DNA of 19,025 nt. It comes from Pseudomonadota bacterium. GTDB lineage: Bacteria > Pseudomonadota > Alphaproteobacteria > Reyranellales > Reyranellaceae. A program made the position numbers and the translations under genes. Shown piece by piece: positions 7,858 through 14,812 of this stretch. The first letter of the stretch is position 1; each line of letters starts with the position of its first letter. The notes beneath the pieces were generated by a model. That model worked only from the letters and a program-made list of their open reading frames with translations, was not told where the DNA came from and searched no databases. The stretch lies in assembly GCA_023436825.1 (NCBI GenBank), contig JAEZHS010000007.1, positions 1 to 19,025 on the forward strand, written 5' to 3'.

Positions 7858-9303
7858 ATGAGCGGTCTATCTTCCCAGACGATCCTCAGCATTCTTGCGG
7901 CCGAGGGCACCACCGCGGCCACGAAATCCCTGATTCTCGATTTCCTCAATGCTGCCCAGAACGCCAGCGCCATCGCCGGCATCGAGCACCAGGAAGGTCC
8001 GGTGGTGGACGATCCCAGCCGGGGATATGGCGACCAGATCGCGGACTATGACATCGGCGTCGTGGTGGCACAGCGCATCATCGCCCGGCGAACCTCCGTC
8101 GGCGGCTTCAGCGACCTTACGCAGCTCAACAACATTCGCGGTTTCGGTGCCGACAAGTTCCGCGACCTGCTCTACTCGTTCGCCAGCACGGTCTACGAGG
8201 TGTCGGCCATCGTCTTCAACTACAACACCGCCGCCATCACCAACGATGCGATGAACCTGCGCAAGAACGCCACCACCGCCGCGCCGTCGCCGGCCTGGCA
8301 GAAAGGCGTGTCCTCGACCTACAAGGATTCGCCCGCGCTCTACGCGATCAAGGAAACGCAGGGCAGGCCGCTGGCGATTCGCGCCTCGTTTCGAGCCAAT
8401 GGCCTGAGCGGCGCGTTCATCCGGGCGGTCGGCGGCGGACGGCTGGGCGCGCCGAAGGAGCGCTACATCAGCTTCGACAGTGCCGGCAACTCGGGCTACG
8501 AGACCTTCGAGCTCGACAATCCGACGTTCCACGCGCACGGTGTGAATGCCTACAACATCGCTTGGCAATGGCAGTTCCGCCTGAAGGCCGGCGATCCGTG
8601 GCGTGGCATCCTGACCACACGACACCGCATCTTCGTCGTGCTCAATGCGCCGACGTTGCCTTGGGTGCAGACCGGCGGCAGCACGTCCTTGCCGTGGACC
8701 GATGCGCTGGAGATCGCCTGCGGCTGGGCGCAGGGGACGACCAATCGCGTGGCCGCTGCGACGGCCATCACGGCCGGCTACAACGGTTCTGGCCGCGTGT
8801 CCTATGACACCGTATCGGGGGCGACCTTCTACGGCTTCGTGTCGTACAATCTCACGCAGATGATCGACCGCCTGAACGGCGGTGCCGGCCTTGGCGCGAA
8901 GGTGAACTGCACCGACAGCGCCGATACCGTGGCGACGTTCGCCAATCTCGTCGGCTGCGACCTGTGGGAGTCGCGCATGGCTTCGTCGTTCGCGCTGAAC
9001 CCGATGATCGCCATCGGCTACAATGTCTGGGCGATCCCGTTCTCGGGCAGCTTCAGCTATCACGAAGTGGCGTGGACGGGAGCGTGCACGGAAAACGACC
9101 GTGTCTTCGACGGTTGCCTGAAGGTCGATGGCGATGCCGACCCCACGACGGCGCCGCACACTGCGCTGCTGCCGACCAACATTTTGTTCGGCGACTGCGG
9201 GACTATGAACTATCGGCTGCGGCTGTGTCCGCCGACGCCGACGGGGTGCGTGAAGTGCGTGCCCCAGCCGGCGACCACGCGGCAACGCCGTCCCATCGTC
9301 TAG
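7858..9303 (+). CDS. Helix-hairpin-helix plus transglutaminase-like (Cys-His-Asp) protein
   Basis: This is a 481-residue protein. ATG 7858 is used because a G-rich ribosome binding site (GGGGG, 7846-7850) lies seven bases upstream; an in-frame ATG at 7831 lacks one. Residues about 65-108 (AQRIIARR, GGFSDLTQL, IRGFGADKFRDLL) resemble the helix-hairpin-helix segment of ComEA-like proteins. The C-terminal part fits a transglutaminase-like/papain-like fold: Cys351 in NCTDSADTVATFANLVGCDL matches the C-x-D-x-A helix, His402 in YHEVAW matches the H-x-x-x-W strand, and Asp418 in VFDGCLKV lies 16 residues on, as expected for the triad. It may therefore hydrolyse or cross-link peptide amides. No signal peptide is seen. 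Several further Cys residues cluster at the C-terminus (CPPTPTGCVKC). Third gene of the run. Enzyme class is inference from motifs. Confidence 0.78.
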   Translation: MSGLSSQTILSILAAEGTTAATKSLILDFLNAAQNASAIAGIEHQEGPVVDDPSRGYGDQIADYDIGVVVAQRIIARRTSVGGFSDLTQLNNIRGFGADKFRDLLYSFASTVYEVSAIVFNYNTAAITNDAMNLRKNATTAAPSPAWQKGVSSTYKDSPALYAIKETQGRPLAIRASFRANGLSGAFIRAVGGGRLGAPKERYISFDSAGNSGYETFELDNPTFHAHGVNAYNIAWQWQFRLKAGDPWRGILTTRHRIFVVLNAPTLPWVQTGGSTSLPWTDALEIACGWAQGTTNRVAAATAITAGYNGSGRVSYDTVSGATFYGFVSYNLTQMIDRLNGGAGLGAKVNCTDSADTVATFANLVGCDLWESRMASSFALNPMIAIGYNVWAIPFSGSFSYHEVAWTGACTENDRVFDGCLKVDGDADPTTAPHTALLPTNILFGDCGTMNYRLRLCPPTPTGCVKCVPQPATTRQRRPIV

Positions 9304-9336
9304 CAGCCGACCACCGATCGCTCGGGAGCTGGTCCC

Positions 9337-10056
9337 ATGAACGAGACATACGACACTTCGGAATGGGCGGTCGAAACGACCCTCGGGCGGCGGATTTTCA
9401 ACGCCAACTTCCGCCTGGGCGCAGGCGTGCTGCGCGGCTGGGAGATCGTCAAGTCCGTCGCCGTGGAGCACGAGGCCGGGGTCACCGAGCGCGTCACCAT
9501 CTGGCGCAAGAGCGGCGCCAGGAAGGAGATGCTGATCCGGGTCGGCGTTGTCGAGCACGACAGCTGGAGCGCTGCCCAGCAGGGCCTTTACGCCACCTTG
9601 CTTCACTGCATGCGTCCCGACATTCCACGCGGGAAAGGCGCGCTGGCCCGGACAGGCGATGTCAGCTTTGCGGCGTCGGACGCCAAGGCCAAGGGCGCGG
9701 CATCGGTATTCTTCGCGCGCGGAAATGTAGTCGTCTCGGTGACCAGCGTCGGTGAGGCACCTGTCGATGTGGCGGCGTTCGCCAAGAAGGTGGATGCGGT
9801 CTTACGGACGCCGCCCAAGGAAACCGAGCTCAAGCGTGGCTTGGCCGAGCAAAGGTCGCCGCGGTCGTACGACGTGAAAAGGAGACGGCCCGTCACGGTC
9901 ATCGAGAGCCTGCCGCAGGTCCTGGCGGCCGGTAAATGGGTCAAGGTCATCGCTCCCGATGGCGAATTGCGCCGCGAGGATGACCACCTCGTCTACCTCG
10001 CCGAGGGAGCGGGCCGGAAGAGGGTCGGGCACTACCTCTATGGCGGGACCCGCTGA
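9337..10056 (+). CDS. Hypothetical protein in the transglutaminase-like gene run
   Basis: This is a 239-residue protein with no signal peptide or membrane segment. ATG 9337 follows GGGAG (9324-9328) by eight bases. It opens MNETYDTSEWAVETTLGRRI. A central stretch (about 105-155) reads as a mixed alpha/beta unit, including ASVFFARGNVVVSVTSVGE and DVAAFAKKVDAVLRT; this pattern is seen in bacterial proteins that sense or report their own envelope location, but I cannot name a family. A Lys/Arg-rich stretch (KRRRPVTVIE, about 187-196) precedes a C-terminal beta-rich part. It begins 33 bases after the transglutaminase-like gene, on the same strand, so the two are probably co-transcribed. Confidence 0.72.
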   Translation: MNETYDTSEWAVETTLGRRIFNANFRLGAGVLRGWEIVKSVAVEHEAGVTERVTIWRKSGARKEMLIRVGVVEHDSWSAAQQGLYATLLHCMRPDIPRGKGALARTGDVSFAASDAKAKGAASVFFARGNVVVSVTSVGEAPVDVAAFAKKVDAVLRTPPKETELKRGLAEQRSPRSYDVKRRRPVTVIESLPQVLAAGKWVKVIAPDGELRREDDHLVYLAEGAGRKRVGHYLYGGTR

Positions 10057-10083
10057 CGGGCTGATCGTTCGAAAGCCTCCCGA

Positions 10084-10101
10084 CTGTGGGGAATCCCACA
10101 G
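10084..10101 (+). promoter_or_regulatory. Perfect hairpin between the last two genes of the run
   Basis: CTGTGGG (10084-10090) pairs with CCCACAG (10095-10101) around the tetraloop GAAT. No T run follows, so it is not a standard terminator; it may mark an RNA processing or stability boundary between the genes ending at 10056 and starting at 10158. Confidence 0.35.
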
Positions 10102-10157
10102 GAGTCTCGTGCGAAGCGCTGCAAGATGCGGCTCTCAGTTCGACCGGGAGGCGCTCC

Positions 10158-10691
10158 ATGGTTCGAGACGCACGACGGGTCGGCGCGATCGTTACGTGGG
10201 TCGCGCTTCTGCTGGGAGTCGGTTACCTCGCTTCGACGCCATGGCCATCGTCGGCGCTCGCCGCATGGCGTGCGCCGGCCGTCAAGTTTCTCGACCGCGG
10301 GCATCTCGAGAAGCGCGCCGACGCGGCCATCGGGGTCTGGCAGCAGCAGACGGACGAGACCGACGACGAGCCGCAGAATGGCGACAACGCCGAACCGATC
10401 GATGCCCATGACGGCGTCTATGTCGGCACGGTCACGACGAGGGCGGATGGACGCCTCGTCACTTTCAGGCTCCAGGTGGCCAACGGCATCGGCTCGGGCA
10501 CGCTGATCCAGAGAGAGTGCGGTGCGACGCCGATCAAGCTCAAGGTCTCGTCGACGGGCAGCGTCAGCGGCCTGGCGCTGATATTCGGCTCGACCTGCCT
10601 CAAGACGGAGATCGCGATCCGGGGCCGCGCCATCGGCGGCACACTCCAGCTCAGGCTGGGCACCCAGTATCTGGAGCTGTCCAAGCCTTGA
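10158..10691 (+). CDS. Membrane-anchored or secreted small beta-rich protein
   Basis: This is a 177-residue protein of unknown function. ATG 10158 follows CGGGAGG by six bases; an in-frame ATG at 10086 would add a non-hydrophobic leader and lies inside the hairpin at 10084. Basic residues (MVRDARR) precede one hydrophobic helix (8-27), so it is an exported protein with an uncleaved anchor or a signal peptide. An acidic linker (about 66-85, TDETDDEPQNGDNAEP) leads to a C-terminal beta-rich domain (about 86-177) starting HDGVYVGTV, with many alternating Val/Leu/Ile and Gly turns. Cys121 and Cys147 could form a disulfide in the periplasm. It is the only member of the five-gene run with an export signal. 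The run ends here, facing the convergent MFS gene. Confidence 0.75.
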   Translation: MVRDARRVGAIVTWVALLLGVGYLASTPWPSSALAAWRAPAVKFLDRGHLEKRADAAIGVWQQQTDETDDEPQNGDNAEPIDAHDGVYVGTVTTRADGRLVTFRLQVANGIGSGTLIQRECGATPIKLKVSSTGSVSGLALIFGSTCLKTEIAIRGRAIGGTLQLRLGTQYLELSKP

Positions 10692-10771
10692 GCGTTCCTC
10701 CCCAGCGACGCAACTCACGTTCCTCCCCCGGCCAAGGGGAGACGCGCACGAACGGTGTGCAGAAATGATCT

Positions 10772-10899
10772 CTAGAGCATGATAGGTCCGGCTGGAATCA
10801 GCCGGACCCATCATGCCCTGTGAAACCACGATCACCCGCGCGCGCGAATGGGATGAAATGGAACCGCATGCGGTTCCATTTCATCCCATTCCGCTCTAG
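10772..10899. repeat. 128-bp intergenic palindromic element (REP/MITE-like) with 7-bp inverted ends
   Basis: The element starts CTAGAGC (10772-10778) and ends with its exact complement GCTCTAG (10893-10899). It contains two palindromes. The first, 10777-10816, has arms GCATGAT and ATCATGC, one mismatch, then a 10-bp GC-rich stem around the loop GAAT. The second, 10846-10891, is a perfect 46-base palindrome with 23-bp arms and no spacer. It lies between convergent genes. Elements starting with CTAGAGCATGAT are, from memory, common between genes of Rhizobiales and relatives. No transposase is present. Confidence 0.7.
10846..10891. terminator. Perfect 46-base palindrome, possible two-way terminator
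   Basis: Each 23-base arm runs from the outer GAATGGG to the central GCATGC, with no mismatch. It lies five bases from the stop codon of the MFS gene (10896) and between convergent genes. A stem of this strength could stop or stabilise transcripts from both sides, although no T run is present. Confidence 0.45.
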
Positions 10900-12089
10900 C
10901 GACTGACGCCGCCGTCGAGCCGCAGCATCGGAACGAGCACCAGCGTGACCGCCGTCGAGGCGGCGGAGACGATGATCAGCGGTCCGAGCTGCCCGCCGAA
11001 CACGTCATCGTAGAGCCAGGCGCCCACGGTGCTGGAGGCGAGCTCCGCGAGGTTCATGATCGACATCAGCCCGGCGAAGGCGAAGCCCTCCGCGCGCCTG
11101 GGAACATAATCGGCGGCGAGCGTGAGCGAGGCGATGGTGGCGATCATCAGGGCGACGCCGTTGGCGAAGTTCACGATCGCGGCCGTGATCGGATCGGCCA
11201 GCAGCAGGAACGAGGCGGCCGACAGCGTGCCCAGCACGATGCTGAGGTTGAGCAGCGCCTTCGAGCTCAGGCCGCGCAGCAGACAGCGATGCACCAGGGC
11301 GCCGGCGATCCAGCCGGCCGAGGCGATCGCGCCCAGGATGCCGATGTAGCTCTGCGAGAACTTGAGCTCGTCGGTCATGAAGTAGTAGAGCGGCGTGCCG
11401 AAGCCGGGCGCGAAGGAATAGAGAAACAGGAACAGCGCGACGATATACAGCCTGGCCGACTTCGTTGCCGTCACGAGGCTCTGGAAGGTGCGCCGCATCT
11501 CGGCCGCGTTCGCGCTCACCTTGCGCTCGTCGAGCAGGAACAGCGACGCCAGCACCACGGCAATGGGCGCGACGGCGGCGATGGCGGCCGCCACCTGCAG
11601 GGCGGGGAGGGCGGCGAGATTCTCGACCAGTGCGCCGCCCGCGAACGAGCTCGCCATGATCGCGATGTAGAACCAGAGCCACTGCTGGCTGACGAACGTG
11701 CTGCTGAGGCGGAAGGCCTGGCCGTTCTCCGCCAGCAGGGCACCGCAGAGCGTGCTGGCCGTGGCCATGGCGTAGGAGGTGAGGAGCAACGGCAGGGCGA
11801 TGGCGCCCGGTTCGGCCTGGCGGGCGATCACGGCAAAGGCCGCGACCGCGCACAGGCTGGCCATGATCAGGTAGCTCTTGCGGCGGTAACCGAACAGCGG
11901 GACGAAATCGGAGACCAGGCCGAAGGCCGGCTTGATGATCCACGGGAAGTTCAGGACGGCGAAATAGGTGGCGACCTGCAGCGCGCTCCAGCCGATGTCC
12001 TTCAGATAGTGCGTCAGCGGCTGGTAGATGATGCCGACGCGCGCCTGGGCGATGCCCTCGACGAGATAGACGATGGCGAAGAACAGCAT
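10896..12089 (-). CDS. MFS transporter, BT1/folate-biopterin-like
   Basis: This is a predicted inner-membrane secondary carrier of about 397 residues with about 12 hydrophobic helices. The signature run PWIIKP (49-54), GLVSDF (57-62), GYRRKS (67-72) is the MFS loop 2-3 motif in the form typical of the BT1 (folate/biopterin transporter) branch, preceded by QPLTHYLKDIGWS. The substrate is unknown; BT1 relatives carry pteridines, folates or other organic compounds. ATG 12089 is the first usual start in frame, but it falls at the beginning of the first helix and its nearest GGAGG is 24 bases upstream. Open frame continues into the ridA-like gene, so a rare CTG start overlapping that gene's stop (near 12146) is possible. 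The TAG stop (10896-10898) lies inside the palindromic element. Last gene of a three-gene minus-strand operon. Confidence 0.85.
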   Translation of the reverse strand: MLFFAIVYLVEGIAQARVGIIYQPLTHYLKDIGWSALQVATYFAVLNFPWIIKPAFGLVSDFVPLFGYRRKSYLIMASLCAVAAFAVIARQAEPGAIALPLLLTSYAMATASTLCGALLAENGQAFRLSSTFVSQQWLWFYIAIMASSFAGGALVENLAALPALQVAAAIAAVAPIAVVLASLFLLDERKVSANAAEMRRTFQSLVTATKSARLYIVALFLFLYSFAPGFGTPLYYFMTDELKFSQSYIGILGAIASAGWIAGALVHRCLLRGLSSKALLNLSIVLGTLSAASFLLLADPITAAIVNFANGVALMIATIASLTLAADYVPRRAEGFAFAGLMSIMNLAELASSTVGAWLYDDVFGGQLGPLIIVSAASTAVTLVLVPMLRLDGGVSR

Positions 12090-12142
12090 CAGCCGGCTGA
12101 CGTGCCGGTCGTCCTCCGCCGTTCGCGAGGGCGCGCCGAGCG

Positions 12143-12556
12143 TCAGGGCAAGATCGCTTCGCCCTCGATCTCGACCTTGGCCTGCGGATCGATCAGGGCC
12201 GAAACCTGGACGAGGGTCATGGCCGGGAAGTGCTTGCCGAGCGTGGCGCCCCACGCCGCGCCGATGGCGGCACCTGCGGCGTTGAACTCGGCGATGTCGG
12301 TCACGTAGGCGCGCAGGGCCACCAGGTGCTGCGGCTCGCCGCCCGCCGCCTTCAGGACGGTCACGAGGTTTGAGAGCGCGACGCGCCACTGCGTGCCGGC
12401 GTCCGTGCCCGGCGCGATGTGCGACTGGCCGGGCGCGCGGCCGATCTGGCCTGCGATGCGCACGCTCGCGGTGCCCTTGGCGACGACGGCGTGCGAGAAG
12501 CCGCGCGGGCGTGCCCAGCCCTCGGGCAGGATCGGCGTGTAGGCGATGTCGCTCAT
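12143..12556 (-). CDS. RidA/YjgF/UK114-family protein (enamine/imine deaminase fold)
   Basis: This is a 137-residue cytoplasmic protein, near the usual family length, expected to form trimers. RidA proteins hydrolyse reactive enamine or imine intermediates; divergent subfamilies have other or unknown roles. ATG 12556 is preceded by GAGGAGA with about seven bases of spacing; a TTG two codons earlier is less likely. Arg82 in VALRAYVTDIAEF matches the substrate-carboxylate-binding Arg of the family, and the C-terminus SALIDPQAKVEIEGEAI fits the conserved end with acidic residues at 129 and 131. Its neighbours are a flavin monooxygenase 14 bases upstream and an MFS carrier downstream, so it may clean up an unstable product of the monooxygenase. 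Fold certain; exact substrate unknown. Confidence 0.9.
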   Translation of the reverse strand: MSDIAYTPILPEGWARPRGFSHAVVAKGTASVRIAGQIGRAPGQSHIAPGTDAGTQWRVALSNLVTVLKAAGGEPQHLVALRAYVTDIAEFNAAGAAIGAAWGATLGKHFPAMTLVQVSALIDPQAKVEIEGEAILP

Positions 12557-12570
12557 GTCCAAATCTCCTC

Positions 12571-14229
12571 TCAGGCCGCCATCGTCGGCTGGCCCGCTGC
12601 CGGCGCCGGCCCGCGGTCTGCGCTCAGCACGACGCCTTCATAGCCGCCGGCCGCCACCTTGTTGATCGTGTTCACGTACTTCGGCGTGCCGCCGTTGTAG
12701 ACGAGGTAGCGGATGGTGCCCTGCTCGTGGCCCGGCACATTGGAGTTGTAGCCGGTGAACCACGACTTCGCCTTGCGCATCAGCATCATGGCGTACATGT
12801 CGACGACGTGCTTGGTCCAGCGCTGCTCGGCCGCTTCGGTCGCCTCGGCCTTGGTGTAGCCCTTGGCCTGCATGTACTCGAGCAGATCGGTGCACCAGTT
12901 CACGCCGGTCTCGATGCCGCGCGGATAGTTGGTCGAGGCTGAGCCGCTTTGCGGGCCGGAAGGCATCAGCAGATTGGGGAAGCCATGGATCATCATGCCG
13001 AGGAAGGTCGAGATGGAGGTGCGCCACTTGTCGGCGAGCTTGATGCCGCCGGTGCCCTGGATGTCGATCTTGTCGTAGGCGCCGGTGATGGCGTCGAAGC
13101 CCGTGGCGTAGACAATGATGTCGAACTCGTAGTCGCGTTCGGTCGTCCGCAGGCCCTTCTCGGTGACGCGCACCAGCGGCGTCTCGCTGATGTCGACCAG
13201 GTGGACGTTGGGCCGGTTGAAGGCCTCGAAGTAGTTGGTCTCCATCGGCACGCGCTGCACGCCGAAGCCGTGGTCGCGCGGGATCAGCTTCTCGGCGACC
13301 TTCGGATCCTTCACGCGCCGGCGGATTCGGTCGGCGATGTATTCGGAGAACTCGGCGTTGGCCTTCTCGTCGGTGAAGATCTCGCGGAAGTTCGCCAGCC
13401 AGATGCCGAAGCCCGGCCCGTCATAGAGCTGGTCCCACAGCGCCAGCCGCTCCTCGCGGCTCACCTCGTAGAAGCCGCGCCGGTCGGGCTCGTGCACGAA
13501 GCCGCCCGGCGAGCGCGAGCACGCGGCGAAGATCTCGTCGTAGCGGCGACGGATGTCGGCCATCTCGGCCTCGGAGATCGGCCCATTGTTCAGCGGACAG
13601 CTCCAGTTCGGCCGGCGCTGGAACACGGTGAGCTCGCCCACCTTGTCGGCGATCTCGCCGATCACCTGGATGCCGGTGGCGCCCGTGCCGATAACCGCGA
13701 CGCGCTTGCCCGCCATGTCGACCGGCTGCTGCGGCCAGTGGAAGGTGTGGAACGAACGGCCCTTGAAGCTCGCCATGCCCTCGAGCTTGGGCAGGGTCGG
13801 GATCGACAGCAGTCCGAGCGTCAGGATCAGGAAGTGGCAGGTGAGCTCGCGCCCGTCGCCGGTGCGCACATGCCAGAGGTTCTCCGCCTCGTCGTAGCGC
13901 GCACTGTCGACGCGGCAGTTGAACTGCATGTGCTTGCGCAGGCCGAACCTGTCGGCAACGTGGTTGAGATAGCGCAGGTTCTCGGGCTGGCCGGAGAAGT
14001 GCTCCTTCCAATGCCATTCGTCTAGAAGCTCGCGTGAGAAGGAGTAGCCGTAGGTCCAGCTCTCCGAATCGAAGCGTGCACCCGGGTAGCGATTCCAATA
14101 CCAGGTGCCGCCGAGATCGCCGCCGGCCTCGAGCACGGTGGCATCCATGCCGAGGTCGAGCAGGCGCTTGATCTGGTAGATGCCGGCGACGCCGGCGCCG
14201 ACGACGATGGCTTCATGGTGCTGCTGCAT
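12571..14229 (-). CDS. Type I Baeyer-Villiger flavin monooxygenase
   Basis: This is a 552-residue FAD- and NADPH-dependent oxygenase, predicted to insert oxygen beside a ketone to give an ester or lactone, or to oxidise N or S atoms. The FAD-binding GAGVAG is at 11-16, followed by GGTWYWNRYPGAR (40-52). The Baeyer-Villiger fingerprint FxGxxxHxxxWP is complete at 155-166 (F155, G157, H161, W165, P166), and the NADPH-binding GTGATG is at 181-186. YATGFD appears in the C-terminal half. Length and motifs match cyclohexanone-monooxygenase-like enzymes. ATG 14229 is chosen because the Rossmann fold begins right after it; upstream residues in frame are not typical. The ribosome binding site is weak. 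It heads an operon with a ridA-like gene 14 bases on and an MFS gene; substrate is unknown. Confidence 0.92.
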   Translation of the reverse strand: MQQHHEAIVVGAGVAGIYQIKRLLDLGMDATVLEAGGDLGGTWYWNRYPGARFDSESWTYGYSFSRELLDEWHWKEHFSGQPENLRYLNHVADRFGLRKHMQFNCRVDSARYDEAENLWHVRTGDGRELTCHFLILTLGLLSIPTLPKLEGMASFKGRSFHTFHWPQQPVDMAGKRVAVIGTGATGIQVIGEIADKVGELTVFQRRPNWSCPLNNGPISEAEMADIRRRYDEIFAACSRSPGGFVHEPDRRGFYEVSREERLALWDQLYDGPGFGIWLANFREIFTDEKANAEFSEYIADRIRRRVKDPKVAEKLIPRDHGFGVQRVPMETNYFEAFNRPNVHLVDISETPLVRVTEKGLRTTERDYEFDIIVYATGFDAITGAYDKIDIQGTGGIKLADKWRTSISTFLGMMIHGFPNLLMPSGPQSGSASTNYPRGIETGVNWCTDLLEYMQAKGYTKAEATEAAEQRWTKHVVDMYAMMLMRKAKSWFTGYNSNVPGHEQGTIRYLVYNGGTPKYVNTINKVAAGGYEGVVLSADRGPAPAAGQPTMAA

Positions 14230-14439
14230 GCGCGCAGTCTGGCACGAAAACAGAGCGGCACATCCCATGGATTGCCGATCTGCGAACTGGCGATACGATT
14301 CACTATAATTGCACCATAACAACAATATTTCATTTTTGGCGCAGAATAAGAAATTGCTCTTCGAATGAAGAAATAATATTTAGCCGCCCGGGAATGAGAT
14401 GACGCCGATTGGGGGGGCGCCATCCAAAGGGGTGTGGTG
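14230..14439. promoter_or_regulatory. AT-rich divergent promoter region
   Basis: The gap between the divergent monooxygenase and the small secreted protein gene contains the window's most AT-rich stretch (about 14290-14390). TATAAT is present at 14304-14309 on the + strand and TATAGT on the - strand (14307-14302), but neither has a good -35 box at 16-18 bases. A short repeat CTTC-GAAT-GAAG lies near 14360. Promoters for both genes probably lie here; exact sites are not resolved. Confidence 0.4.
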
Positions 14440-14796
14440 ATGATGAAGATGGCGTTTGGCGCCGCGGCGCTTGTTTTCGTGTTCTCGGCTGTCGGGCAGG
14501 CGGCGGATCAGCAGGCAGCGGCTCCACCCGCGGGCACCAAGGCGGAGGCCACTTGTGCCTCCCAGCATGTCGCTGAGCCCAACCTCTCGGCGACCGATCT
14601 CCTGGCCAAGGATTTCGACATCAAGGCCGCCGTCCCGGGCGGGCTCTGGCTGCAGAAGAAGCAGGAAGTCTTCTACTGCAATTCCGGAATCGTGAAGGAC
14701 GGCGATACGATGTGCTGGAAGCTGCGCAAGCCCGTCGGCGGCCAGAGCTGCAGCGAGGCGATCGACCGGGCGTCCTCAAAGGACGTACGCGGATAA
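14440..14796 (+). CDS. Small secreted protein with four cysteines
   Basis: This is a 118-residue protein of unknown function. Several starts are stacked here (GTG 14434, GTG 14437, ATG 14440, ATG 14443); ATG 14440 is favoured because AAAGGGG precedes it at a workable distance. A signal peptide is evident (MMKMAFGAAALVFVFSAVGQAA, cleavage near residue 22), so it is periplasmic or secreted. After an Ala/Pro-rich stretch come four cysteines (39, 80, 92, 104) that could form two disulfides, with motifs FYCNSG and MCWKLRKP. No family recognised. It converges with the M23 gene, which ends 16 bases away. Confidence 0.72.
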   Translation: MMKMAFGAAALVFVFSAVGQAADQQAAAPPAGTKAEATCASQHVAEPNLSATDLLAKDFDIKAAVPGGLWLQKKQEVFYCNSGIVKDGDTMCWKLRKPVGGQSCSEAIDRASSKDVRG

Positions 14797-14812
14797 CGAC
14801 GCGAACCGGCAC

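Noticed and set aside
7867..9606. 579-codon minus-strand open frame across the transglutaminase-like gene
   Set aside because: No recognisable motif, biased composition, and it overlaps two genes with good ribosome binding sites and motifs.
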